A stretch of DNA of 41,387 nucleotides from a virus. The stretch is from IMG/VR virus record IMGVR_UViG_3300030098_003506, positions 1 through 41,387 of that record; one strand, given 5' to 3'. Positions 22,984-29,959 of this stretch are shown piece after piece (position 1 is the stretch's first letter; every line of letters begins with the position of its first letter). The notes beneath the pieces were generated by a model. That model ran no database searches. It was given only the letters and a program-made list of their open reading frames with translations, and was not told the DNA's origin. The position numbers and the translations under genes are program-made.

Positions 22984-23756
22984 AGACTCTCCTTTGTAAT
23001 GCCTAGTTTGCAAAGATCATCTCTCATCAATTCGTAGATGCCTTCAGCCAGCATCCTAATCTCATACTGAGCGTCTGGCTTTAGACGTTGATGCAAGAAC
23101 CAAATAACACTTTGCAGGCTGAGAGTCCAGTATGCCTTGGTATACATGCATTGGGGAAGGATGCCTCTTGCTTGCTCTTTAGCTACACCGTTTTTAATCA
23201 TTCGATTATACATGTGTAGGGAATTAGTGCATAGCTGATCCATATATTCAATAATCTCACCTGGATACATATAACCCATGGTATTCTCATCCATGGGGTT
23301 TTCATATTCCTCAGATGATTGCTTGTTTCCATGAGGAGGATTAGATCTCAACTCTGTCGGGAGATAATAATCATCCGATGTCCTAGTGTATCTACCGCTG
23401 ACTTCATTCCAGGAGCAGCCCTTGTCAATATCATACAAATGATCAAACTCCTCAATAAATATCTCCCTTCCGTCAGCCTCTACTGACCTAAACCCCGAAC
23501 CAACCTGATATTTCATTAACTGCCTAGCCACAAAAATTGGCAGCTTCAATTGAAATGTATAGTAGCTGTGACGGAAGGGAGATGTGTGCTCATGTTTCCA
23601 CAGAAAATTTGTAAGCTTCCTATCTCTATCATCAAATAGGTCTTTCTCATTATCATAAGAACATCTAGCTGCGTTGACAGTTTTAAGGGCTGAGTCAGCC
23701 ATCATGCGATCAACCAAAGAAACGGAACTCTTTTTATCTTGAAGAAAGTCTATCAT
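22980..23756 (-). CDS. thyX: Flavin-dependent thymidylate synthase (divergent ThyX)
   Basis: A 258-residue ThyX, which makes dTMP from dUMP using FAD and methylene-folate. EHTSPFRH (56-63), the NEVSGRY block (117-123), ARGILP (196-201) and DAQYEIR (228-234) are conserved. The ThyX signature RHR is replaced by KYQ (82-84), and about 30 extra residues (85-114) separate it from SWNEVSGRY, to which it is normally joined. The ATG at 23756 has no Shine-Dalgarno; a TTG at 23807 would add 17 residues but would run through the start of the divergent gene. It heads the thyX-gp47-gp46-nrdJ unit, a dNTP-supply and recombination group. Confidence 0.88.
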   Translation of the reverse strand: MIDFLQDKKSSVSLVDRMMADSALKTVNAARCSYDNEKDLFDDRDRKLTNFLWKHEHTSPFRHSYYTFQLKLPIFVARQLMKYQVGSGFRSVEADGREIFIEEFDHLYDIDKGCSWNEVSGRYTRTSDDYYLPTELRSNPPHGNKQSSEEYENPMDENTMGYMYPGEIIEYMDQLCTNSLHMYNRMIKNGVAKEQARGILPQCMYTKAYWTLSLQSVIWFLHQRLKPDAQYEIRMLAEGIYELMRDDLCKLGITKESL

Positions 23757-23775
23757 AGGGGTAAATAGGATAGGA

Positions 23776-23784
23776 GTATTATAG
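23776..23784 (+). promoter_or_regulatory. CTATNATAG-type element between thyX and the DUF6321-like gene
   Basis: The plus strand reads GTATTATAG two bases before the ATG at 23787; the minus strand reads CTATAATAC, nineteen bases before the thyX ATG. The palindromic element could therefore serve both divergent genes within a 30-base intergenic space. Eight of nine positions match the operon-head element. Confidence 0.5.
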
Positions 23785-23786
23785 CC

Positions 23787-24740
23787 ATGGTTGGAAAGTT
23801 TAAGCAAGCTTTGCTAGAAAAAGGTGATATGTCTGGTATGACACAGAAGGGTGGGCACAAGAGGTCTACTAAAAGCGGTGCTGGGTTGACACAGAAAGGT
23901 GTTGAGAAGTATCGTCGTCAAAACCCAGGCTCTAAACTGAAGACTGCTGTGACCACACCTCCCTCCAAACTGAAACCCGGCAGCAAAGCGGCTAAACGTC
24001 GGAAGTCATTCTGTGCTAGAAGTAGAGGATGGACAGGTGAGCGTGGTAAGGCGGCTCGTCGTAGATGGAATTGTTCAACCGATATAAACTCTGACGCTTT
24101 AGACAGAATGAGTGAAATGATCGTGAATAAGTTACTCAACGAAGGAAAGCCTAAAGTTGTTCCCAAGGCAATGCTTCGTCGTGTGAAAAATGCAAGATTA
24201 GATTTAGCTGAAAGGTGTTGGGTCGGCTGGACTCAGAAAGGATTAAAGAAGAAGGGTAAAAAGATGGTCCCCAACTGTGTTAAAGAAGAAAACGATCCTC
24301 GAATGAAAACCACACCTGCTTCAATTCAGCAGGCTGGAGGTGATCCCGAGGCATACAAGAAGGAAAAGGCTAAAAAAGATCCTAAGCCTGTGTCAAAGAA
24401 GAAGAACCCTAGCCGCAGAGCCGCTATTGGAAGAAGCGGTGGCAAGTTCCGCAGAGAAAGAATTCAACCTGCTAAAGGTGCGGAAGGCCCAAGTGCTCCG
24501 ACTCGTCAAATCCCGGTAAAAAAGGATGTAAAGGGCGGTAAAGAAAACTTTAAGAAAGGCACTAGTGAGAAGCCTATGTCCAAAAAGAATGTCAACAAAA
24601 TGGGTGTCAGAGGTCAGGAGTCTAAGATCGCTGCTAAGAAGAGAGCGATGGGTAAAAAGACCGGGGCAGCCAACATTCAATTGATGAAGGATATGGGCGT
24701 GCTCAAATTCGACAAACAAGGTAGAAGAATAAGAAAGTAG
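23787..24740 (+). CDS. Basic DUF6321-like protein, possible virion/DNA-associated protein
   Basis: A 317-residue, strongly Lys/Arg-rich protein. Residues 30-95 carry the DUF6321-type block (GLTQKGVEKYRRQNPGSKL, PGSKAAKRRKSFCARSRGW, RRRWNC) found in many marine T4-like phages. A second cysteine block, CWVGWTQKGLKKKGKKM followed by VPNC (about 141-163), resembles another short domain seen in phage head-associated proteins. The C-terminal half is low-complexity and basic. DNA condensation or packaging into the capsid is plausible but unproven. The ATG is two bases after the palindromic promoter-like element. Confidence 0.6.
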   Translation: MVGKFKQALLEKGDMSGMTQKGGHKRSTKSGAGLTQKGVEKYRRQNPGSKLKTAVTTPPSKLKPGSKAAKRRKSFCARSRGWTGERGKAARRRWNCSTDINSDALDRMSEMIVNKLLNEGKPKVVPKAMLRRVKNARLDLAERCWVGWTQKGLKKKGKKMVPNCVKEENDPRMKTTPASIQQAGGDPEAYKKEKAKKDPKPVSKKKNPSRRAAIGRSGGKFRRERIQPAKGAEGPSAPTRQIPVKKDVKGGKENFKKGTSEKPMSKKNVNKMGVRGQESKIAAKKRAMGKKTGAANIQLMKDMGVLKFDKQGRRIRK

Positions 24741-24769
24741 CCATGCCTATATAAAGGTATGCTACTTTC
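24733..24769 (+). promoter_or_regulatory. Hairpin over the glycoside hydrolase start codon with promoter-like loop
   Basis: GAAAGTAGC (24733-24741) pairs with GCTACTTTC (24761-24769), and ATGCC (24743-24747) pairs with GGTAT (24756-24760), leaving one bulged C and the loop TATATAAA (24748-24755). The left arm holds the TAG stop of the upstream gene; the right arm holds the ATG (24759-24761) of the hydrolase. The loop is a T4 late-promoter-like sequence with the usual short distance to the ATG. Read-through mRNA would mask the start, whereas RNA begun at the loop promoter would not. Confidence 0.6.
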
Positions 24770-26252
24770 AATGCTGCTCGCTCTCGCCCCACAAGGCCCT
24801 GTTGGTATTAATTTAGAGACAGTCACTGACTGGCACCAGCAGACTCCCTTCGTAGACGCTTTTAAAAGCTCCCGTGAATGGATAAGCCACCAAGCAAGTC
24901 CATTCTCATGGGGCACAGGCCCAACAGTCATTACAGATGAGTTGGGATGGCCTCAGAGTCTTCAGTCTAATCAGTGGATTGAATCTATCATATTCTCCAA
25001 TGGTTCTCCCAACTACCCTGACGGCATCTACAATATTCGATACGACGGTGTCGGAACTGTCCAACCCTTAGCAGGAGGTAATGGTTCTGTTACAATAGTT
25101 CAACAGACTCAAGGCCACATTAAAATTAATTTACAGGTCCCAAGCGATGGGTATTTTACACTTAGAATTACTGACATCGTCCAGCCCATTGAAAATATTA
25201 GAGTCTACTTACCTGGATATGATAACTCACAAAGAATATTTCATCCTGATTTCATGAAGAGCTTGGAGCCTTTCGATACGATTAGGTTCATGAATTGGGG
25301 TAGGACCAACGATAATCCTGTGATCAATTGGTATGATGCTACCAACTTTTATAATTACACGCAGGCTACATCAGAAGGTGTCCACCCGTTGTACATGATT
25401 GATCTGTGCAACAAGACATGTAAGAACATGTGGATCTGTGTGCCTCACATGGCAAACGACCTATATGTTCAGTATCTTGCTTTATTATGTCGAATCGCTC
25501 TAGACCCATCACTTACAATTTATTTGGAATATAGTAATGAAGTATGGAACGGAATCTTCGATCAAAATACTTACGCACAAAATGAAGGCATGGCTTTGGG
25601 GCTTAATCCACAGCCTTGGCACGCTGGCTGGTTATTTTATTCTCAAAGATCAGTGGAAGTTTTCAACCTGTTCTCTAACATGTATAATCAGTTAAATGAC
25701 AGGAGACTTGTACGAGTGCTTGCAGGTCAGAGTGTTAACCCTTGGATTAATAGGCAGATCATGGACTGGCAGAATGCATATGAAAGTGCTGATGCATTTG
25801 CGGTCGCCCCTTACTTTGGCGGTGGTTTTGGGAATCTAAACAACGTTCCGCTAGCTCCGACCTTTTCGATACCCTATCTTCTCACCCTCTGTCAGGCAAA
25901 CATAGTCAATAATCACCATGTGTTCACTAGGCAAAATAAAATTGACACAAACCAAAGAGGCTTGAGATTGCTTGCCTACGAAGGGGGTCAGCATCTTGTA
26001 GGTGTAGGTGCCGCACAAAACAATCAAACGCTTACAAACTTATTTGTAGCAGCCAACAGAGATCCAGGTATGCGGCAGCTTTACTACATCGATCTCGATG
26101 AGTGGTTTAGTGAGGGAGCCGATCTCTTTATGCTGTATAGGCTCACAGGAGACTTTGGGAGATACGGCTCTTTCGGTCTTTTAGAATGGCAAACTCAACA
26201 CAAGAGCACTGCCCCTAAATGGCTAGGAGTGATGGATTACCTAGGTCGTTAA
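24759..26252 (+). CDS. Secreted clan GH-A-like glycoside hydrolase
   Basis: The 497-residue protein starts with a short hydrophobic leader (MLLSMLLALAPQG), which could be a signal peptide. The middle has a TIM-barrel look with YLEYSNEVWNGIF (255-267), in which Asn260-Glu261 matches the clan GH-A acid/base pair, and LLAYEGGQHL (404-413), in which Glu408 sits where the nucleophile is expected. Residues 20-140 form a beta-rich N-terminal region (DWHQQTPFVDAFKSSREW) seen in bacterial secreted cellulase-like or cellulose-binding proteins. Likely substrate is a host or environmental polysaccharide; it could be virion-bound or released at lysis. No phage tail domain is visible. It ends convergently on the polymerase gene, sharing a TTAA. 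Confidence 0.72.
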   Translation: MLLSMLLALAPQGPVGINLETVTDWHQQTPFVDAFKSSREWISHQASPFSWGTGPTVITDELGWPQSLQSNQWIESIIFSNGSPNYPDGIYNIRYDGVGTVQPLAGGNGSVTIVQQTQGHIKINLQVPSDGYFTLRITDIVQPIENIRVYLPGYDNSQRIFHPDFMKSLEPFDTIRFMNWGRTNDNPVINWYDATNFYNYTQATSEGVHPLYMIDLCNKTCKNMWICVPHMANDLYVQYLALLCRIALDPSLTIYLEYSNEVWNGIFDQNTYAQNEGMALGLNPQPWHAGWLFYSQRSVEVFNLFSNMYNQLNDRRLVRVLAGQSVNPWINRQIMDWQNAYESADAFAVAPYFGGGFGNLNNVPLAPTFSIPYLLTLCQANIVNNHHVFTRQNKIDTNQRGLRLLAYEGGQHLVGVGAAQNNQTLTNLFVAANRDPGMRQLYYIDLDEWFSEGADLFMLYRLTGDFGRYGSFGLLEWQTQHKSTAPKWLGVMDYLGR

Positions 26253-27313
26253 AGTTCATACTCAACACCATTACCAAAGCTAGAACCAACTTCAACATCA
26301 ACACCCAGCGGTACCTTCAAGTGAATGTTGAAGTTGTCTTTTAGATAGTGGTAGTTTTCAAGCTCGTCGCTAACAATTTCAACGACCCTCCTAGTCTCTT
26401 CTTTAGGAGCTATGAGTTCAATTGAGTCGTGAACAGTGGCTACAACTTTAGCCTTCATACCCTTAAGCTTCTCAATCACACCAAGCATACCGCACAGTAG
26501 GATATCGCTGGCGGCAGATTGAATTGTAAAGTTCAAACCTTGTCGGAACGCCTCGCGACGGACGCCCTTGAATGGTGAGCGGACATTAGGGAGGTGGCGA
26601 TAACGACCGAAGATGGTCTTAGCGTAACCAAACTGTTTAATGTATTCGTCGATAGTGTTCATGTATCGGCCTACACCTGGGAAAGCCGCTAGCCAACTAT
26701 TGATAATCTCCTCAGCGCGATCCTCTGGAATGTTACGCTTCGAAGCAAGAGTGTATGCAGTTCCGCCATACACTGTTAAGAAGCTCACTTCTTTCGCGAT
26801 CTGTCGTTCAAGTTTACTCACATCTTTGGGGTCCTTATTGAACGTCAATCCAGCAGAATAGCTGTGCAAGTCCACGCCAGATTTAAAGGCGTGAATCATG
26901 TTCTCCTCATTGGCAACATGAGCGAGAACTCTTAGCTCCATGGCTTTCATGTCGATCGTGATAAAGTCGTGACCCTCTGGGGCTACCACGTAATCACGAA
27001 TATTTACATCAAGTGACTCACGAGGAAGAGTGTGGAAGGACACTCCAATTTTATCAGTCTTCTTCCTACCAACGTTGGCACCAGAGTTTGAGATTCGCCC
27101 TGTAACCGTACCATCGATGTTATACTTCACATACATTCTACTGTTACCAGTATTCTGTAGTGCGGTGCGAGCACCTTCAATGTAAACAGAGTGAAGCTTG
27201 GTCAGCTTCTTATACTCCGAGAACCGATCAAAGAACTTCTTAGCAGCCTTCAACTGGTCATTCGACATGTTGTTCAGGACTGCCTTGGCGATGCTTACTT
27301 CTTCGTTATTCAA
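26249..27313 (-). CDS. polA: DNA polymerase family A, palm and fingers part (C-terminal subunit)
   Basis: The 354-residue protein holds the polymerase active site: TGRISNSG (about 51-58), motif A ITIDMKAMELRVLAHVA (118-134; catalytic Asp in TIDM), motif B RQIAKEVSFLTVYGG (168-182) and motif C ATVHDSIELIAP (catalytic Asp in HDS, where many enzymes have HDE). Exonuclease and most of the thumb are missing because they are encoded by the two genes upstream. The reading frame starts at a TTG (27313), eight bases inside the previous gene; an ATG at 27268 would shorten it by 15 residues. It must work with the upstream products as a split enzyme. Confidence 0.9.
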   Translation of the reverse strand: MNNEEVSIAKAVLNNMSNDQLKAAKKFFDRFSEYKKLTKLHSVYIEGARTALQNTGNSRMYVKYNIDGTVTGRISNSGANVGRKKTDKIGVSFHTLPRESLDVNIRDYVVAPEGHDFITIDMKAMELRVLAHVANEENMIHAFKSGVDLHSYSAGLTFNKDPKDVSKLERQIAKEVSFLTVYGGTAYTLASKRNIPEDRAEEIINSWLAAFPGVGRYMNTIDEYIKQFGYAKTIFGRYRHLPNVRSPFKGVRREAFRQGLNFTIQSAASDILLCGMLGVIEKLKGMKAKVVATVHDSIELIAPKEETRRVVEIVSDELENYHYLKDNFNIHLKVPLGVDVEVGSSFGNGVEYEL

Positions 27314-27830
27314 CCTTCAAGCCTCTCGCTGTGAACTCTTCTTCAACCATGGCTTTCACCTTAGTCAACGTTTCTTCGTTGGTAGAAGGTGCGCCCTTTT
27401 TAGTAAACTCGAAAGGATACAGTCCAAGACCGAAGTCGTCAACTTGAATCCATTCACCTTCATCATTCTTCTCAAATGAATAGATAATTTTCACAAGCTG
27501 ATTAGTGGAATTAAGGTTGGCGTCCTCCTCCAAACCAGCAGCGTCTCGCAAAGCAATGTCAGCCAGTTTGAGCTTGTCTTGAAGTTGCTGATCCAACTCG
27601 TTGAGCTTATCCTCATCGATAAGCAATCCTTCAAACTCCATGTCACGAAAGGCAACTGTCAGAGGTGCGATTAACTTCTCGTATAGGTGCTCTAACTTCT
27701 TCTGACGAACCTCTTCGAGTAGTTTTACATACACCTTTGCGGTGGCATAGGTATCCTTTGCATTACCCTCAACGCATTGAATCAATGGGATATTCTTCCA
27801 ATCAAACTTCTTACCTTCAACTGTTAGCAT
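27306..27830 (-). CDS. DNA polymerase family A, exonuclease motif III and thumb part
   Basis: A 174-residue fragment-like gene. NAKDTYATAKVYVKLLEEV (23-41) matches the end of the DnaQ-type 3'-5' exonuclease domain, with Asp26 as the motif III aspartate. LYEKLIAPLTVAFRDMEFEG (49-68), followed by LIDEDKL, is the start of the PolA thumb, and NLNSTNQLVKIIY and KKGAPSTNEETL continue it. It therefore bridges the proteins on either side. The ATG overlaps the preceding TAA by one base (TAATG), and its stop lies inside the palm gene. The frames of the genes before and after are the same, with this gene in a different one. Confidence 0.85.
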   Translation of the reverse strand: MLTVEGKKFDWKNIPLIQCVEGNAKDTYATAKVYVKLLEEVRQKKLEHLYEKLIAPLTVAFRDMEFEGLLIDEDKLNELDQQLQDKLKLADIALRDAAGLEEDANLNSTNQLVKIIYSFEKNDEGEWIQVDDFGLGLYPFEFTKKGAPSTNEETLTKVKAMVEEEFTARGLKVE

Positions 27831-28864
27831 TAGAACTTTTCTTCTGGGAAGTAGTAGTACACGAGATCAGCAAGCGACTTAGGAACATCCTCTTTGTATA
27901 GGTGTTGGAGGAGTTTAGTGTCGTAAACATTATACACATCTTCGACACCATACCTCTTCAAGAACTTAAGGTCGAAACCCGCATTCTGCAATATCTTTCT
28001 GTTATTTTTATTCGCCATAGCCTGACAGATGAATCGCATAAAAGCACCTTTCACCTTATAACCAAGCTTTGCTTCTTTATGATCAATGGGTAATACTAAG
28101 GTTCTGCCAAGCTCACCACTATCGCGATTGACAAGCGTCATTGAGATTGTGTGAATTGTATCCTCAAGAAAATTGAGACCCGTAGTCTCAATATCCACAG
28201 CAAGATCCATGTTGGTATCAATAAAATCACCACTTACCTCGTCCAATTCCCCTATGCTCAAAGCAAGAGTATGGTCCACTTGAGCGTCTGTAGCCTTCCC
28301 TAATAGCTCGTTATTTAGAGCATTCTCTAGGTCGGTCCTGAAAAGATAAGCGTTCTTAGGCTCTGCCACGACTTGGAACGGGTGAATAACTGGGACAACC
28401 TGGAACTCTGTCCCAGTCTCCGTTGCCAAGGTATCAACCTTGCCTCGAATCTTACTCTCCTCCTTTGCTTTACCATATAAAAGGGTGGTCGCGACCTTTC
28501 CACAAGCGAAGACAAGTCGAGGCTTGTAGTGATCGATTGTATCATGTAGGTGAATCTTACATGATTTTTTTATACCAGTGCTGAGATTCTCAGAAGTAAT
28601 ATTGGGACACTTTACAGCGGTTGTATAGCCAACATCCCAATCCTTTGAAAATCTGGCAAGCTCACGCTGGATGATGCTGTACTCTTGCGGTCGAAAGGCG
28701 GTAAACTCACCTTCAAACATCTTTGCTGAATCAGATATGAAGAGGATGTCTACTGGAGTGTTTTTGTACTCATAGTCCAAGATCGTATGCGTCGGTAGAT
28801 TCATCTTCAACGCAGGGCAACCCTCACACTTGGAGTTGACACCCTGGAAACTTAGTTGTGGCAT
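27830..28864 (-). CDS. Uracil-DNA glycosylase-like domain fused to exonuclease N-part of DNA polymerase A
   Basis: A 344-residue protein. Residues 8-185 resemble family 4 uracil-DNA glycosylases: Cys13, Cys16, Cys86 and Cys102 are spaced as iron-sulfur ligands, and VIHPF (159-163) matches the second UDG motif. The first motif, usually GEAPG, reads SDSAK, so activity is uncertain. Residues 219-344 begin a 3'-5' exonuclease with motif I AVDIETTGL (222-230) and motif II QNAGFDLKFL (293-302); motif III is in the next gene. Fusion of a UDG-like domain to a phage PolA is, as far as I recall, known from SPO1-type phages. The ATG is four bases from CTATCATAG. Confidence 0.85.
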   Translation of the reverse strand: MPQLSFQGVNSKCEGCPALKMNLPTHTILDYEYKNTPVDILFISDSAKMFEGEFTAFRPQEYSIIQRELARFSKDWDVGYTTAVKCPNITSENLSTGIKKSCKIHLHDTIDHYKPRLVFACGKVATTLLYGKAKEESKIRGKVDTLATETGTEFQVVPVIHPFQVVAEPKNAYLFRTDLENALNNELLGKATDAQVDHTLALSIGELDEVSGDFIDTNMDLAVDIETTGLNFLEDTIHTISMTLVNRDSGELGRTLVLPIDHKEAKLGYKVKGAFMRFICQAMANKNNRKILQNAGFDLKFLKRYGVEDVYNVYDTKLLQHLYKEDVPKSLADLVYYYFPEEKF

Positions 28865-28868
28865 AAGA

Positions 28869-28877
28869 CTATGATAG
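28869..28877. promoter_or_regulatory. Shared palindromic CTATNATAG promoter between DNA polymerase and late sigma
   Basis: CTATGATAG on the plus strand (CTATCATAG on minus) lies exactly four bases from the minus ATG at 28864 and four bases from the plus GTG at 28882. Both genes lack a Shine-Dalgarno sequence of normal spacing. The symmetry suggests one element read in both directions. Confidence 0.6.
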
Positions 28878-28881
28878 GTAA

Positions 28882-29235
28882 GTGAGTTATTATATTGACA
28901 ACAAAAGATTTGAGGATTTGATCCAAGAATTCAAACTTGATATTCGAACTAACGAGGATGAACTGTTCAACATGTTCGACATATTAATCAATAGACTCAT
29001 GTTGTCTTTCAAGTTTAATGTTGATCATGAAGAAGCTAAACAGGAATGCTTCCTACTTATACTTAAAGTACTCAAAAACTTCAACAGGGAATCTGGGCAG
29101 GCTTTCAATTACTTCACAACAGTAATACTGAATAACCTACGCCTTCTATACTCCAAGAACAAGAAGTATAACGAAAAACTTGAATCCTATAGGAGCCATA
29201 AAATGGGTACTCCTAAGGATCCAAGCTCTATCTAG
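28882..29235 (+). CDS. gp55: Late-transcription sigma factor, T4 gp55-like (short)
   Basis: A 117-residue protein (T4 gp55 has 185) with the gp55 core: MFDILINRLMLSFKF (31-45), then DHEEAKQECFLLILKVL (48-64), the region-2-like part that binds RNA polymerase core, and AFNYFTTVILNNLRLLYSK (74-92), the -10-recognition part. It lacks the long C-terminal extension that in T4 reaches the sliding clamp. The start is a GTG at 28882, four bases from the shared palindromic element. It could recognise the TATNAT-containing elements found at operon heads. It converges with the minus gene at 29232 on a CTAG. Confidence 0.75.
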   Translation: MSYYIDNKRFEDLIQEFKLDIRTNEDELFNMFDILINRLMLSFKFNVDHEEAKQECFLLILKVLKNFNRESGQAFNYFTTVILNNLRLLYSKNKKYNEKLESYRSHKMGTPKDPSSI

Positions 29236-29603
29236 ACTCCAATCTCTGCGCCAACTGAGCCATTATAAGATACGACTCTTGGGAAGGACTTATGAATCAC
29301 AACCAACATGGGTAGTTGGTCATAACGCGAGAGACAGGATGTTGATATTGTCTCTCTATGAGATTTAATCGCGGACTTAATTACGTCCAGGGCATTAGGC
29401 ACATTAAAAATGTCTACAACGTTTAAATCCGTAGTGCCATCTGACGGAAGCCTATCGTTGAAATGATTGCAAACCTTATCCCATGTGTTGGTGATAAGGT
29501 AGTACGAGTTTTGCTTACTCTCAATATTTGAAGTTACAATAGAACTCAAATGCTTCGAGTTTTGGATACTATTTGTCTTGAAGTTGTTCTTCTGTTTGCT
29601 CAT
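29232..29603 (-). CDS. Hypothetical protein
   Basis: A 123-residue protein from an ATG at 29603 (MSKQKNNF), overlapping the preceding gene by 35 bases. Upstream in-frame starts exist, to 29660, but would overlap more. The N-terminal 35 residues are Ser/Asn/Lys-rich, and the rest looks globular with alternating strands and helices (YYLITNTWDKV, ALDVIKSAIKSH, LPMLVVIHKSF). No family is recognised. It lies next to the gp55-like sigma and ends on the same CTAG palindrome from the opposite side. Confidence 0.5.
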   Translation of the reverse strand: MSKQKNNFKTNSIQNSKHLSSIVTSNIESKQNSYYLITNTWDKVCNHFNDRLPSDGTTDLNVVDIFNVPNALDVIKSAIKSHRETISTSCLSRYDQLPMLVVIHKSFPRVVSYNGSVGAEIGV

Positions 29604-29931
29604 CTTGGTGACCATCGTCTTCTTGAATAAGATCTTTTCCATCAGGACTGAGAGGTTCAACCCCTGCTACATCCTCAGTCACTCCTTCCTCCTGAGAGGC
29701 TTTATGAGCTTCAACCAACGACTGAATCTGCTCAGTCATTGCGTTACAACCAGCAAAGAAGATTTGCTTATAAAAGGTGTCATCCTCAAGTTCTGGTGGC
29801 TTGAGTTTACAAAAGTTCTTGAAGCCCTCGGCTTCTTCCTTGGAAAACTTAATCTGAATTTTCATACGTCCTCTACTGCGTTCAACTAATTTAAATTTGG
29901 TATCCTTAAACGATAATGATACTTTATCCAT
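29569..29931 (-). CDS. Hypothetical protein with acidic tail
   Basis: A 120-residue protein starting MDKVSLSF at 29931, four bases from a perfect CTATAATAG element, which supports this start over a longer reading frame from 30093 that would run through the divergent gene. Residues 1-80 alternate basic and hydrophobic (KIQIKFSKEEAEGFKNF); residues 80-120 are acidic (EEGVTEDVAG, QEDDGHQDEQTEEQ). Size and position next to a gp55-like gene make a gp33-type co-activator conceivable, but there is no sequence evidence for it. Confidence 0.5.
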   Translation of the reverse strand: MDKVSLSFKDTKFKLVERSRGRMKIQIKFSKEEAEGFKNFCKLKPPELEDDTFYKQIFFAGCNAMTEQIQSLVEAHKASQEEGVTEDVAGVEPLSPDGKDLIQEDDGHQDEQTEEQLQDK

Positions 29932-29935
29932 GCAG

Positions 29936-29944
29936 CTATTATAG
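29936..29944 (-). promoter_or_regulatory. Perfect CTATNATAG element between divergent genes
   Basis: The minus strand reads CTATAATAG four bases before the ATG at 29931, leading to a start with no Shine-Dalgarno. On the plus strand the same element, CTATTATAG, is followed fifteen bases later by the nuclease ATG at 29960, which does have an AGAGG (29948-29952). The site may serve both directions. Confidence 0.6.
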
Positions 29945-29959
29945 TCTAGAGGTTTTAAA

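Noticed and set aside
27306-27313. Programmed frameshift as the explanation of the split polymerase
   Set aside because: I see no classic slippery heptamer plus pseudoknot at either junction, while TAATG and TTG-overlap reinitiation fit the style of other genes here. Sequencing error is not excluded.
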